Assembly (NCBI GenBank): GCA_036172665.1
Contig: CM069869.1
Coordinates: forward strand, 6,712,939 to 6,776,938
Direction of reading: 5' to 3'
Source of the DNA: Prosopocoilus inquinatus
Lineage: Eukaryota > Arthropoda > Insecta > Coleoptera > Lucanidae
DNA length: 64,000 nt
Below the pieces are notes generated by a model, which had not been told where the DNA came from, did not search any database, and was given only the letters and a program-made list of their open reading frames with translations. Positions 1-10,570 of the stretch are shown here, in pieces. The first letter of the stretch is position 1. Each line of letters begins with the position of its first letter. Made by a program: the position numbers and the translations under genes.

Positions 1-21
1 CTTATACCAGATTAACATGTA

Positions 22-224
22 CTGTCGGAAGCAAAAAAAAGTAAACGAATTGCAGTTTTCAGTAATTATTCTTTCTGAAAATGGTAGTGTTTAAGGACGA
101 CTCCTTAAAAAAATTTACAAGCTTTCAAAATTAACAAGTTTAAAACTTTGGTAAAACCTGTGAATTCGTCTTTAATATTTCGCAATTTGAGAAAGGAAAA
201 CTGTACTTTGTTTACTTTTAACTG
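22..224. mobile_element. MITE with TA target duplication, in intron 3 of GTPase gene 1
   Basis: The segment is flanked by TA on both sides (20-21 and 225-226). It is recognisably similar, in inverted orientation, to the palindromic element at 37532-37762: both share a run including AACAAGTTTAAAAC. The right end reads TTTTAACTG and the left end is degraded. TA duplication and about 200 bp length suggest a Tc1/mariner-type MITE. It lies just downstream of the exon 3 splice donor of GTPase gene 1, so it sits in an intron of that gene if the gene continues to the left. Confidence 0.6.
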
Positions 225-256
225 TAGTTCTGCGAACGACATAAAATTATACTTAC

Positions 257-1891
257 TTGCTGATGAGATATTCGATGTACTCTTTATACTTGTCGTTGTA
301 TACAGTGATGGCGTTGTTCTTCAAGAAGTGGGCAAATTTCGCCATCGATTCTTGAATGACGCTCTTTTCATGTTCATACTTCCTTTTCCTCTCTTCCAAC
401 ATTCTGATCGTCTTCCTCAAGTCCTCCACTGTAATTTCTTTCTGCTTAATGTTTTCCCCTACGTTGGCGTCGACGATCTTATCGGGATAGGTTTCGGTGA
501 TGTAGTAGATATGCATGTGAATCAAATAACTGTGACCACAAACTTTACAGTTGCGGTCGGATTTCATCGCAGCACAATAAATCAGTTCCGGAGAGCCGAT
601 GATTTCTTTTGGCACTTGTCGCAGATAGCACGGATTGTGGCATATCGTCTTGTAATGGATTTTGGTGACTCCCTCAACCTGTAATTTCACGCGAGTTTGA
701 AGTACTTTAAAAAGAAATTTCATCGAAGTTAGACCTTAACAACTTCAGTGCAGCTTGAGTGAGTGCAGACGGTTCTTGGTTCCGGCAGTTCCGTCACTTT
801 AAGTCTACTAACGGGAACGTATAGCAATTTCTTCAGATCATCAATGGATCTCCTATTGTCGTTGAGTTCAGCGTTTCGCTTTTCTAACAGTCGTAGGTTC
901 TTATCGATGTTTTCCGTAACTTGCGCTAGCGGCAAACTGAGCCTAAGAATTAAACGGCGAGCTTCGTTAATGGAAACCGTATCCTGAATCTTGTGTGGCT
1001 TGGCCTTCACAACGTAATCAATTAATCTGAAAAGGAAAAAAATAAACGGTTTAAGATGATTTAAATTGCTAATTAGGAGATAAATAATTACGCCAAGCAA
1101 ACGTCGGCGGATTTGGTCCAACTGATGGCGAAGTCTTCCTTCTCCTGTTCGGAGAACAATACACCTTGCTTGTTCGCCACCAGAAACCTAAACGCTTCGT
1201 TATCCATACAGAAAACGTTACCCTTGTGGAAAGGGATCTTCACATTAGGCGGTCTCGATTCGATCTCCTCAAGAATCTTTTTCAGAGGTCTCAGGGTATC
1301 GCCAGGCCGATAGAAAGTGCTGCGGGAATTCGTAAATAAGAAGCAGATGTTCTTGCTGGCGCTTCTCTGTAAACGCGATAGCAATTGCTTCACGCAGTAT
1401 TCGAACAGAACCGTCAGCCTGGCATTGTTCGGCTTGAGCATTATGCAGATGGCGTGTATGTCTTTTAGTTCCCCGATGACAGTCAGCAATCTATCGAAAT
1501 TTTCCTCGTCTTTGTTTATACCTCGGGTATCACCTATTCCAGGGGTGTCTATCAGACGGATTACCGCGTTTCCGACCAGAAACTTGTAGCTCCTTGCTGA
1601 TTGGGTCGCAGACGCGCCCACAGCCACCGATTCGTTTTCATCTCTTCCAAAAACTATCAGTTTCTCCTCTAGGTCTTCGTTTGTCACGGTGAATCTGGAT
1701 GGAATGAGAGACTCGATGTTTTCTGCAGATAGAGCATCGTCTAATGTCCTGAAAGACATGTAGTTAACGAAAGCGTTAATGAACGTTGATTTTCCCACTC
1801 CGGTTTCTCCGACCAACAAGATGTTAAACTGCTTCGGAGGACCAGGTTTTGGCCTTGGAACCAGACCCGGTGTAGGCGTCGGGTCCGACAT
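257..1891 (-). CDS. AIG1/GIMAP-like P-loop GTPase, paralogue 1 (3'-partial, spliced)
   Basis: Three exons fit by splice sites and by comparison with paralogues: 1092-1891, 735-1026 and 257-678 (complement), with introns of 65 and 56 bp ending in TTTTCAG and ATTACAG. The start ATG at 1891 is the one conserved in all three paralogues; an in-frame ATG 30 bases upstream lies in the 5'UTR intron (1902-2064). Residues 28-36 are the P-loop GETGVGKST, and IRLIDTPGIGDTRG is the switch II/G3 region. Exons 2-3 hold Cys pairs (CTHSSC, CHNPC, CKVCGH) that look zinc-binding, then a charged coiled coil (LEERKRKYEHEKS). The exon 3 donor is at 251-256; the expected terminal exon is not in the window. The family is GTPase-like by motif; its cellular role is unknown. 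Confidence 0.85.
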
Positions 1892-1901
1892 TTTAAGGAC
1901 T

Positions 1902-2064
1902 CTAAAACAGTCATATTTCAATTACTTCCCGATTTTCTAAACGTCACGTCGCCGCCGAGTCAGTTTCCTATGAGAAACTGCACGTGCAAAATTGTGGGAG
2001 AAACGAAATCCCACGAGCAGAAAAAAAAATTTGATTGAAATTTATACACAAAAATGTTTTTTAC
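1902..2064 (-). other. 5'UTR intron of GTPase gene 1
   Basis: On the minus strand the untranslated exon ends GACGACAAG before gtaaaa at 2064, and the next exon begins after a TTTTAG acceptor at 1902, ten bases before the ATG. The same donor context (GACGACAAG|gtaaac) and acceptor occur at 8581 and 43834 in the paralogues, so the leader intron is ancestral to the three genes. Confidence 0.65.
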
Positions 2065-2448
2065 CTTGTCGTCAATCTATAGGTACTGATCACTGCAGAA
2101 ATGATTTTTACTTGCTGTTATATAGTAAACGCACGGGATGTGGGTTTCACACGTGGAAAATACATGTGGAATAGATAATAAACGCGGATGTTTACGAGGA
2201 GCGGAAAATATTTTTATTTTTGCGAGAATGAGGTCTTAGATAAGATATTATTTCAAAAAAAAAAGAGAATACACAGCCTTACATTTTTTAAAACAGTTAA
2301 TGAAAAAAAAATGTTTCTTTTTTTTTGTTAAATTAATTAAACATTCTTAAATTGTATGAACCGATATGCTTTTGCCATCACATATTTTCTTTTTACGTTA
2401 AACATTCATTTATTCACCGAGAGTGGAGGATCTATTCTAGGACACTTA
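2065..2448. other. Upstream flank of GTPase gene 1, no further gene seen
   Basis: AT-rich sequence containing the untranslated first exon of the GTPase gene (from 2065 upwards on the minus strand) and homopolymer runs around 2260-2340. No promoter element could be assigned with confidence. Confidence 0.4.
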
Positions 2449-2838
2449 GGCCCAGTTTTACAATCACGGTTTAACTTTGAGCCGAAGCTTAAACCCTTCA
2501 CAACAATTGTTGAAATAATCGTTGCTAAGGGTTTAAACCTCAGCTCAAAGTTGAGCTGCAATTGTAAAACTGGACCTTAGGCCCAGTTTTACAATGACGG
2601 TTTAACTTTGAGCCGAAGCTTAAACCCTTCACAACAATTGTTGAAATAATCGTTGCTAAGGGTTTAAACCTCAGCTCAAAGTTGAGCTGCAATTGTAAAA
2701 CTGGACCTTAGGCCCAGTTTTACAATGACGGTTTAACTTTGAGCCGAAGCTTAAACCCTTCACAACAATTGTTGAAATAATCGTTGCTAAGGGTTTAAGC
2801 CTCAGCTCAAAGTTGAGCCCCATTTGTAAAACTGGACC
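2449..2838. mobile_element. Tandem array of three 128-bp Harbinger-like MITEs
   Basis: Three units (2449-2576, 2580-2707, 2711-2838) are each 128 bp, begin GGCCCAGTTTTACAAT and end with the near complement TGTAAAACTGGACC. Each is a palindrome with a central AACAATTGTTG. The units are separated by single TTA triplets (2446-2448, 2577-2579, 2708-2710) and the last is followed by TAA. TWA target duplications are typical of PIF/Harbinger elements. No transposase is encoded. Units 1 and 2 are nearly identical. Confidence 0.8.
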
Positions 2839-3329
2839 TAAATTATTTTGCCTAGTAACAAAATTACGTTACGTACGTTAATCAAAAGCGCTTCTTGGTC
2901 AAAGGCTGCGAATTCTATCTTTCCAAACTAATATGGAATTGATAGACCAAAAACCTTTATCCACGCGCTGACTCCCTTGCAGTCGTGGTTGCTGCTTTTT
3001 TCGGTGATGTGAAAATTCTTGCCCAAATGAAAATGTGCAATAGTTATATGTATTTATTTACAAGCGTAAATTCTGCTCAGCGGTTTTGTAATTATGCACT
3101 TAAATAATGAAACATGGTTTAGCGTCTATGAGGTCTCTTGCGCTGACAAAACATTTGAAACTTTCTTAAATATATTTTCGTATTATTTAAATAGCTGTTT
3201 TCCCTTAGTTAGGTGTCGTTTCTATAATCATGTAAACAAACGAATATCATCTGATATTCTTCAAGTTAAAAATAATCTATTGTTTCTAAAAGACTTAAAA
3301 ATTTGTCCGATGAATATTGTATGTAAAAA

Positions 3330-3479
3330 GTTTTTTTTTTTTAATCTTGAACCGTACAGAATTATGAATGGCAAAACACTCAACGTTTCGCTATTGATTA
3401 ATAGCTTCGTCAATAGCGAAACGTTGATTGTTTTGCCATTCATAATTCTGTCCGGTTCAAAATTAAAAAAAAAAAAAAC
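3330..3479. repeat. Hairpin insertion with T/A-tract ends
   Basis: Near-perfect inverted repeat: CAGAATTATGAATGGCAAAA (3358 onward) is mirrored by TTTTGCCATTCATAATTCTG (up to about 3450), with a loop around TTAATAGCTTCG. The outer ends are poly-T and poly-A. It interrupts the LINE ORF, so it is a small foldback or MITE insertion. Confidence 0.7.
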
Positions 3480-3501
3480 TTAACTGAATCAATGAATGCA
3501 T

Positions 3502-3702
3502 AATCATGTTCAGTCCAAATTTACTGTGTTGAGAAAACAGCAAATAACTTTCTAGATTTTTATTTTAAGTGAATTATTGGCTTAAAATTCTTTCACAGAA
3601 GGATATCTGTAGCCTCCTGAAGCCAACAATTACTTAAATTAAAAATCTAGAGAAAGTTGTTGGTTGTCTTCTCAAAACAGTAAATTTGGACTGAACATGA
3701 TT
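3502..3702. mobile_element. Palindromic MITE of about 200 bp
   Basis: The left arm AATCATGTTCAGTCCAAATT is mirrored by AATTTGGACTGAACATGATT at the right end. The arms of about 80 bp extend to the centre near 3590-3620. It is inserted in the LINE relic. The superfamily cannot be named because no clear target duplication was found. Confidence 0.65.
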
Positions 3703-5255
3703 TAACAATCGTCGATTCAATTATTCTAAGATAAATCATATATCTGCTCGTTTTAAAAATAATGACCATCTGAGTAACTCTTTTGATAAATATTTTTTGT
3801 CTTGACCTTATAATTTGGTTTCTAAGTATGATACTAACTTAACTTATAATTTCACTGGTCAACATTTAACCCAGAACTCAACATCAGTTTTTTATCATAC
3901 CTGTTACTTATTGCGATATTTTTCGAACTATTTCCCCCCCAAATACTTCTGAAACAGCAGTAAAAGATGGTGTATCGTCTTTCATTATAACAAAAATCCT
4001 CACCTTTTACAGACGAAGAATTGTCCTATCTTATTAATTTGCCTTTTCAGTAAGCAGTGTTTCCTTCGAAACCGAAGATAGCCATTATCTAACCCTTACC
4101 TAAAGGGGGTAAAAGTAATTAATCTTTTCGAAAATTATCGTCTGATATGTATTTTGGCAACTTTTAGTCAAATTTATGGGAGTATTATAAATAAAAAAGT
4201 CAGTCTTTATTTTAAACAATTTTCATTGTTGTTTTCGTTAATCAAATCATTAATCAAAATAAATCAACTGATACTGCCTTATAAGAATTTTTGAAGCAAA
4301 TCTATAATGATTTAGACAGTAAAAAAAAATTTCATAGACTTATCTAAGGCTTTTGATTGTGTTAGTCATAATATATTACTCCGTAAATTAAGGGAGGGGG
4401 ATTATGGGATTAACGGTACAGCTCATCTTTGGTTTAAATCATATCTTTCGAATCGTACGCAATCAGTACCCAACTGTCTACTGAAGGTCATTCGAATATC
4501 GGCGTACCTCAAGGATCTATCTTGGCATCCACTCTCTTTTTAATATACATCAACGATTTTATTAATTTTCTAGACACCAAAACTTCAAATATTGCACTTT
4601 ATGCTGATGATATCAATTTTACAGTTATTGGTAGCAATGCTAATGAATTGATGACAAGAGCGAAATCTGTTTCTACACATGTTTTACGGTAGATGACCGC
4701 AAACAAGTTGGTTGTAAACGATGAAAATTCCAGATATAAAATATCCACTTTTAAACTCTCCGAAGATATTATTTCTCTTCAAGGTTACTTGGCGTGATCA
4801 TCGACGAGGATTTGAATTGGATTTCACATGTAAATTATCTTTGTAATTCGTTTTCAAGGGTTTGTTTTGCCTTATACCAACATAAGAAATTTTGCACTTT
4901 CAGTACTCAGAAAACTTTTTATTATTCTAACTTTTATTCCCAGTTGAGACATGGTATGGTACATGTGTTGCTTTTTGTATTCAAATATAAAGAGAATTTT
5001 GGAGTTATTCAAAATCATGATTATAATACACGTAATTATAATTTTAATAGGGTAATTTTAATAAATATAAAAAAACTAATAAGAGATATTCTATTAACAT
5101 AAAACTATTATTCTGTAACTGAATTTTCTGATTATTGTAAAACGATAACTTAATTATTAACTTTGTTTGTGACGTATTTCTTGTACAATGTACTTTGTTG
5201 TACGCTGTACTTTATTGAATTAAATATATTGTTGTTATTATTATTATTAAATCTT

Positions 5256-5805
5256 CTTAATTTAACTTGCGAAGAGAAAAAAAGAAGGCATCAAATGCAA
5301 TCCAATACGTCCAAATAATTTCCAGAAAATTTACAACATTTTTAAAATGGCTGTACGTAGACAACTTCGTTTATGCTGTCTTGTCCATAAAATATTAGAA
5401 ATTCAAGACCCTACTTATTTGCATCGTAAGTTAATTTTCCTCACTCTAAAACCCGTCAAATATACAAATACGCTGAATATGCCAATCCATAGAACTGCGT
5501 TCTTCAAAGGATTTTTTTTCTTACTCCTCCGGTTGTGCTGGCAATGGTGTCCCTGATACGTTTGAAGCATTAAAGTTTCAAGTCTAAATTAAAATTATTT
5601 TCATCGTATATGAATTAACTCCTTTGAGTTTCTAGGTTTGTCAAATGTATTACACGATCATTGTTAGGTAATTGATAAATCTTTTATACAAGGTAGGATC
5701 TTGTACAATATATTATTGCAATTTTCAGCATACAAGGTAGGATGACAATAGTCAGTGGCTGAAATCTCCATCTGAAACTGTAATACCAAGTAATAATAAT
5801 AATAG
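5256..5805 (+). pseudogene. LINE ORF2 C-terminal fragment and 3' end
   Basis: After the (TTA)n tail of the preceding LINE, sequence resembling a second LINE 3' end continues. The reading RRQLRLCCLVHKILEIQDPTY followed by PIHRTAFFKG (5347-5520) matches the conserved C-terminal portion of ORF2 in this type of element. The coding part then shifts frame (GNGVPDTFEAL). A run of TAA near 5791-5803 marks the tail. The same fragment recurs at 40674-41223 inside the segmental duplication. Confidence 0.6.
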
Positions 5806-5807
5806 GC

Positions 5808-5813
5808 TTTATT
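5808..5813 (-). promoter_or_regulatory. Poly(A) signal of GTPase gene 2
   Basis: AATAAA on the minus strand lies 27 bp downstream of the TGA stop, preceded by CCGCCTG. It is conserved at complement 41559-41564 for paralogue 3. A short inverted copy of the gene's end (TCTGAAACTGTAAT) lies just beyond at 5771-5784. Confidence 0.6.
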
Positions 5814-5839
5814 CAGGCGGATTATTAGGAATTACAGTT

Positions 5840-8409
5840 TCAGACGGAGAACCATCGAGCAATTTCACTAAAGAAGCCCCCACTTGTTGAAGATCTAAAA
5901 GGCGGTCGGTATTCCCTCTCAGTCTTCGTCAAAAATTCTCTCTCCTGAACTAGGCGCTGCTCTTGGAAGAGATTTCTTATGTTTTGACCGTTCAACTCAA
6001 GCTCGTACAAATCCTGAACGGCGGAAATAACTTCCTCAGCGGTTACCGCCGCGATGATGTTCTCGCCTTTGCATTTGGAATCGCGCAAGGCTGCATCCAA
6101 AACATCGTTTTGTTCTTGGTAAACGCGGATCAGTTCGCGATAACATTCTATCTGTTTTTCATCAGCATTTTCACCGAGATTTTGGTGCCTGCAATAAAAT
6201 TTAATATACCGGCTGTTTCAAACCGAATGTGCACTGAAGGGATCTCCTGAACCATAAGAGATACAAATTCTATGAACTAAACATTGCCAATATGTATTAA
6301 ATAAAGGTTTAAAAAAATCTGTGTTATTTAAGCTTCAAATTAATATCAACTATTAAATGTGATACACTATTACAATCAGAAGAAAAAATGCTATCGAATA
6401 GAATAATGAAAAGATATACGTTGTAATTAAAAAATCGAAACTGATGGTGGTCGTAGAAAACGAAACGTTTGACTTCAATTCTACCACCCCTCTTCGAAGT
6501 AGAATAAAAAAGTGCCTGTAGAAAGCTAAATCAAAATATCAAAATTATTTATAACAAAAGAGATACAGATCAAAAAAGAAAATCGCATTAATATCTCAAG
6601 AAGAAATAAGAATAAAATCATTTTGTCAAGGGATATGAATAAAGCATTAATTCGTGCATTTAACCGAATTTATATCTCTTACGGTTTACGAGATCCCTTC
6701 AGTGCGTATTCAATTTGGATGAGTCGGTATGTGTATACCCGGCTAACACGCAGTTCTGCGGACGACATAAAATTACTTACTGGATGATGAGATATTCAAT
6801 GTATTCTTTATACTTGTCGTTACATACAGTGATCGCGTTGTTCTTCAAGAAGTGAGCAAATTTCGCCATCGATTTTTGAATGACGCATTTCTCATCTTCA
6901 TACTTCTTCTTTTTCTCTTCCAATTCTCTGATCGCCTCCCTTAAAGTATCCGCTATTTTTTCTTCGTGATCGATGTTTTTCCTCACACTGCTGTTTTCGA
7001 CTTTAACCGAAAGGATTTCAGTCTCGTAGTAGACACGCATGTGCTTTATATAGTGGTGAGTACAAAGTTTACAAAAGTTGCGAAACATCATGGCACAGTT
7101 CACTAGGTGATGATTTCCGACGCTATTTTCTTTCACTTCAGTCAGCTGACATGGATCGTGGCATACTGTCCCGTAATGGAAATATTGCTGTTGATTGTTC
7201 TGTAATTGTATGCGAATTTGTAGCATTTTACAAACAAATTGGACTAGAGCAAAACCTTAAAACTGCTGGAGCAACTGAGTTCGGTGCAGACGGTTCTTGC
7301 TCGATTCACATTTCTTTCTCTAACTTTCTTCGTGGTAAAGTACAGGTCTTTCTTCAAATCATCAACGGATTTCGTTTTGTCTTCGAGGTATTTCTTCCGG
7401 TTGTCTAGTAGCTGCAGGTTCTTCACGATGGCTTCCGTAATTTGGGCTAACGGCTCACTGAGCAAGAGAATTAGACGACGAGCTTCGTTAATGGAAACTG
7501 TATCCTGAATCTTGTGCGGCTCGGCGTTCACGACGTAATCCATAAATCTGGAAAGGAAAGAAAATCAAACGAGATGGTTTAAATTGTTAATTGGGAAATA
7601 AATAATTACGCCAAGCAAACTTCGGCGGATTTGTTCCAACTGAGGCCGAAATCTTCCTTCTCCTGTTCGGAGAACAATACGCCCTTATTGTTCGCCACCA
7701 GAAACCTAAACGCTTCGTTATCCATACAAAAAACGTTACCCTTGTGGAAAGGGATTTTCACATTAGGCGGATTAGATTCGATCTCCTCAAGGATCCTTTT
7801 CAATGGTTTCAGGGTATCACCAGGGCGATAGAAAGTACTGCGTGAATTCGTGAATAAGAAACAGATGTTTTCGCTGGCGCTTCTCTGTAAACGCGATAGC
7901 AATTGTTTCACGCAGTATTCGAACAGAATCGTCAGCCTGGCATTGTTGGGCTTGAGCATTATGCAGATGGCGTGTAAGTCTTTTAATTCCCCGATGACTT
8001 TCAGCATCTCATCGAAATTTTCCTCATCTTTCATTATACCTCGGGTATCACCTAATCCAGGGGTGTCTATCAGACGGATAACCGCGTTTCCGACCAGAAA
8101 CTTGTAGCTCCTTGCCGCTTGGGTCGCAGACGCTCCCACAATCGCCGATTCGTTTTCATCTTCTCCAAAAACTACCGGTATCTCCTCTAGGTCTTCGTTT
8201 GTCACAGTGAATCTGCATGGAATGAAAGACACGATTTTTTCTGCAGGCAGAGCATCGTCTAATGTCTTGAAAGACAGGTAGTTGACGAAAGCGTTAATGA
8301 AAGTTGATTTTCCCACTCCGGTTTCTCCGACCAGCAAAATGTTAAACTCCTTTGGAGGGTAAGGTTTTGGCTTTGGAGCCGGGTCAGGTATACGCGTAGG
8401 ATCCGACAT
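5840..8409 (-). CDS. AIG1/GIMAP-like P-loop GTPase, paralogue 2 (complete, 619 aa)
   Basis: Four exons on the minus strand: 7610-8409, 7256-7547, 6781-7199 and 5840-6188. All junctions are GT-AG and the frame is open throughout, giving 619 residues. P-loop GETGVGKST is at 28-36, the likely G2 Thr is in SATQA near 96, and DTPG is at 115-118. The G4 region reads LFTNSRSTFY. C354/C359, C377/C381 and CKLCTHH form a Cys/His cluster, followed by the coiled coil LEEKKKKYEDEK. The last exon is helical and ends in an aromatic tail (GGFFSEIARWFSV) that could touch membranes. A 5'UTR intron ends at 8581. A poly(A) signal is at complement 5808-5813, 27 bp after the stop. Paralogue 3 is its near-identical duplicate. 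Confidence 0.88.
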
Positions 8410-8582
8410 TTTATGGATTCTAAAACAATTATATATTTTAGTTACTTTTCGTTTTCAAGAGGTCGAGTCAGTTTTCTAAGAGAAACTGCACGTGCAAAAT
8501 TTTTCCTCAGAAAAACGGAATACCACCAGCAAAAGAAAACATTCCTTCAAAATATTAATTAAATCACACAAGAAAGTTTACC

Positions 8583-9860
8583 TTGTCGTCAGTAGGTACT
8601 GCTCAGTGCAACAACGAAAGATTGTAGTGTTATTATTGCAAACTTTTGAAATCTGTGTGCGCAGTAACATACATATCGGTTAGATGCACAATCTACAATT
8701 ATTCAGACTTGTACAGAGTGTTTCGTAAGAATGTGACGACCCTAACATTTGTTTTTTAAATGGAACAATCTATATATTATTGCACAGTTAGCTGTCTTAT
8801 TATCAGTGGACGAAAATGATGTCAGGTTTTATTGACCTAAAGTTTATCGTTTTCAAGATATTGACAATTTACCGGTAAAAATTATTATATGAACATTTAT
8901 GCTTTTGTTTTAAAACAAAATATTAGGTTACTAAGAATTTTTGTTAAAAGTAATTTCTTTATGTAAATATGTAAATAAGTACCATAATTGAATAACATTT
9001 ATTAATTTAATAATAATTTTAGTTTAGTTCTGAATGTTTACAGGCATCCCCCTTCTAGATATTTTATTTTTTCAAAATTTTTTGTAGTATTTTGATATTT
9101 TCTTTTAAAACAAAAGTATTAGTGTGTCGTACGGTCGTATTCAGATTTTGTATTTGTATCACGTGTTATGAATGTCTAAGGCAGCGTCCATAACAAAAAA
9201 GACAATTGACAGTGGCATCTTCCAAACTGTCAATCTTAACCTATTTGTTCGAACTCTAATAGATTGTTCATCGAATTTAACATAAAAATATCGAATGTCA
9301 TGTTTATATTTTTATAAATAAGGAAGATATTCGAGCTTTTCGAAAATTGGAATTTTCAGTTTCTTGAAGATATTTTAGAAACGAATGAAGGTAGAAAAGA
9401 TTTTCTTGAATATTTTGATAGGCTCCAAAGTAGGGCAACTTTTTTGCACGTTTGACCGTCTCTGTGTCTCTTATAGTTTACGGAGATCCCCATGGTGACC
9501 CTTTAATTAGTTGTAAGCCTGTATACATTTGTTATGCCATTCCTAGCAGCCAGTAGGCATCAATAGGAAAGTTCTGTGTCAATGAAACGATTAAGAAACG
9601 AATCTGATCTCACAGAAGTTACGCAGAAACAAATTATGTATCACCATGTAAGGCAGTTAAATGTTACTTGTAAATCATAGAAATAAACAATTATTTTCTA
9701 TCTTCACTAACAACTTTATAACTTTTTTAAGCAGTTTTATATGTACTTTTTAATTTTAAACAGAGCTTTTTTATTGCAATTTTTCTCTCAAATCAAAATG
9801 AAGGGAACATCTCTCTAGGGACACATTTGAACTTTTTAATTTGATCACTCTGCACACTGG
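8583..9860. other. Intergenic AT-rich sequence upstream of GTPase gene 2
   Basis: Contains the untranslated first exon of the GTPase gene (from 8582) and otherwise AT-rich sequence shared with 43836-45115. No coding region with recognisable homology was seen. Confidence 0.5.
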
Positions 9861-10570
9861 GTGTCTCAATAAGGGCGGCGACCGGCGATATGTAGCAACT
9901 CGTCATACTCACAGCTTCAGGAGAAAAACAAATTATAGTTAAAGTGATCAAGAAATTCAAGGAAAATATTTTCAAGTATATCTGAGATAACCGCAAGGAG
10001 ACGCAATCAATAGAATCAACAATAAAAATTAATTTTACTTACAAAAGTCTCAGAATAAGCTACAGCTTTGATAGCATCGTCATTAACGATAAAAATTATA
10101 CCCCTCTCTAACTTTGAAAAACACCATTTTTTAATTTCCTTTTTCCTATTTTCGATGTCTAAATAAACAACAAATTAAAAGAAATTTATCACAGTAGTAA
10201 AAGATAATAGTAATTCTAGAGGGGGGCAAACTAATATTAATGCATGTAAAACATAAATTATTTAAATATCGTTGTTAATCTTAATACTCGTTGGGCCAAA
10301 ATTTCAAAGTGCAAGCAGGGTTCGACCAGAGAGGTTGGAAACCTCTCTGACTTCGACTAGCCTTAAGAAACTGTTGAATTAGTTATTTTAAAAATCTATC
10401 ATAACTTCTTTACTCTTTATCAAAAATTAACGAACTTCGGCTCGTTTGAAAACTAGGAATATTTTTTTTGAATATCTCTTGGCCACTTTTACCATGAGCT
10501 TTTTCTGCCGAAGCTATTATTATTATTACGGTTTGCTCTATGTCGTCGGTCGCCGCCCTTATTGAAACAC
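9861..10570. mobile_element. Non-autonomous DNA element with about 34-bp TIRs, copy 1
   Basis: The left end GTGTCTCAATAAGGGCGGCG is mirrored by CGCCGCCCTTATTGAAACAC at the right end, and the match continues inward for about 34 bp with few mismatches. Length is 710 bp. No transposase. The target duplication is unclear, so the superfamily is open. The duplicate at 45116-46030 is 205 bp longer internally. A 67-codon minus-strand frame crosses the left TIR and is probably not a gene. Confidence 0.6.

Larger units (their letters stand above)
3094..5252 (+). pseudogene. Non-LTR retrotransposon (LINE) ORF2 relic
   Basis: Broken frames read as a reverse-transcriptase ORF2. The linker before RT is near 3094-3330 (ETWFSVYEVSCADKTFETFL), followed by [20 protein letters not shown] near 4335-4395, GVPQGSI near 4503, the catalytic box ALYADD near 4596, and IIDEDLNWISHV near 4796. 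The tail HDYNTRNYNFN lies near 5020. It ends in a 3'UTR with ATTGAATTAAA and a (TTA)n tail at about 5225-5252. Two hairpin elements interrupt it. A second copy starts at 63454. Many frameshifts and stops make it dead. The clade is not certain; Jockey or CR1-like is plausible. Confidence 0.8.

Noticed and set aside
2449..2838. CRISPR-like array because of regular repeats
   Set aside because: Units are palindromic MITEs without spacers, in a eukaryotic context.
9793..9996. 67-codon minus-strand frame, identical in copy 2 (45048-45251), after a splice-like acceptor and before AATAAA
   Set aside because: It crosses the terminal inverted repeat of a transposable element, has no ATG start, and its identity in the two copies is explained by the recent duplication.
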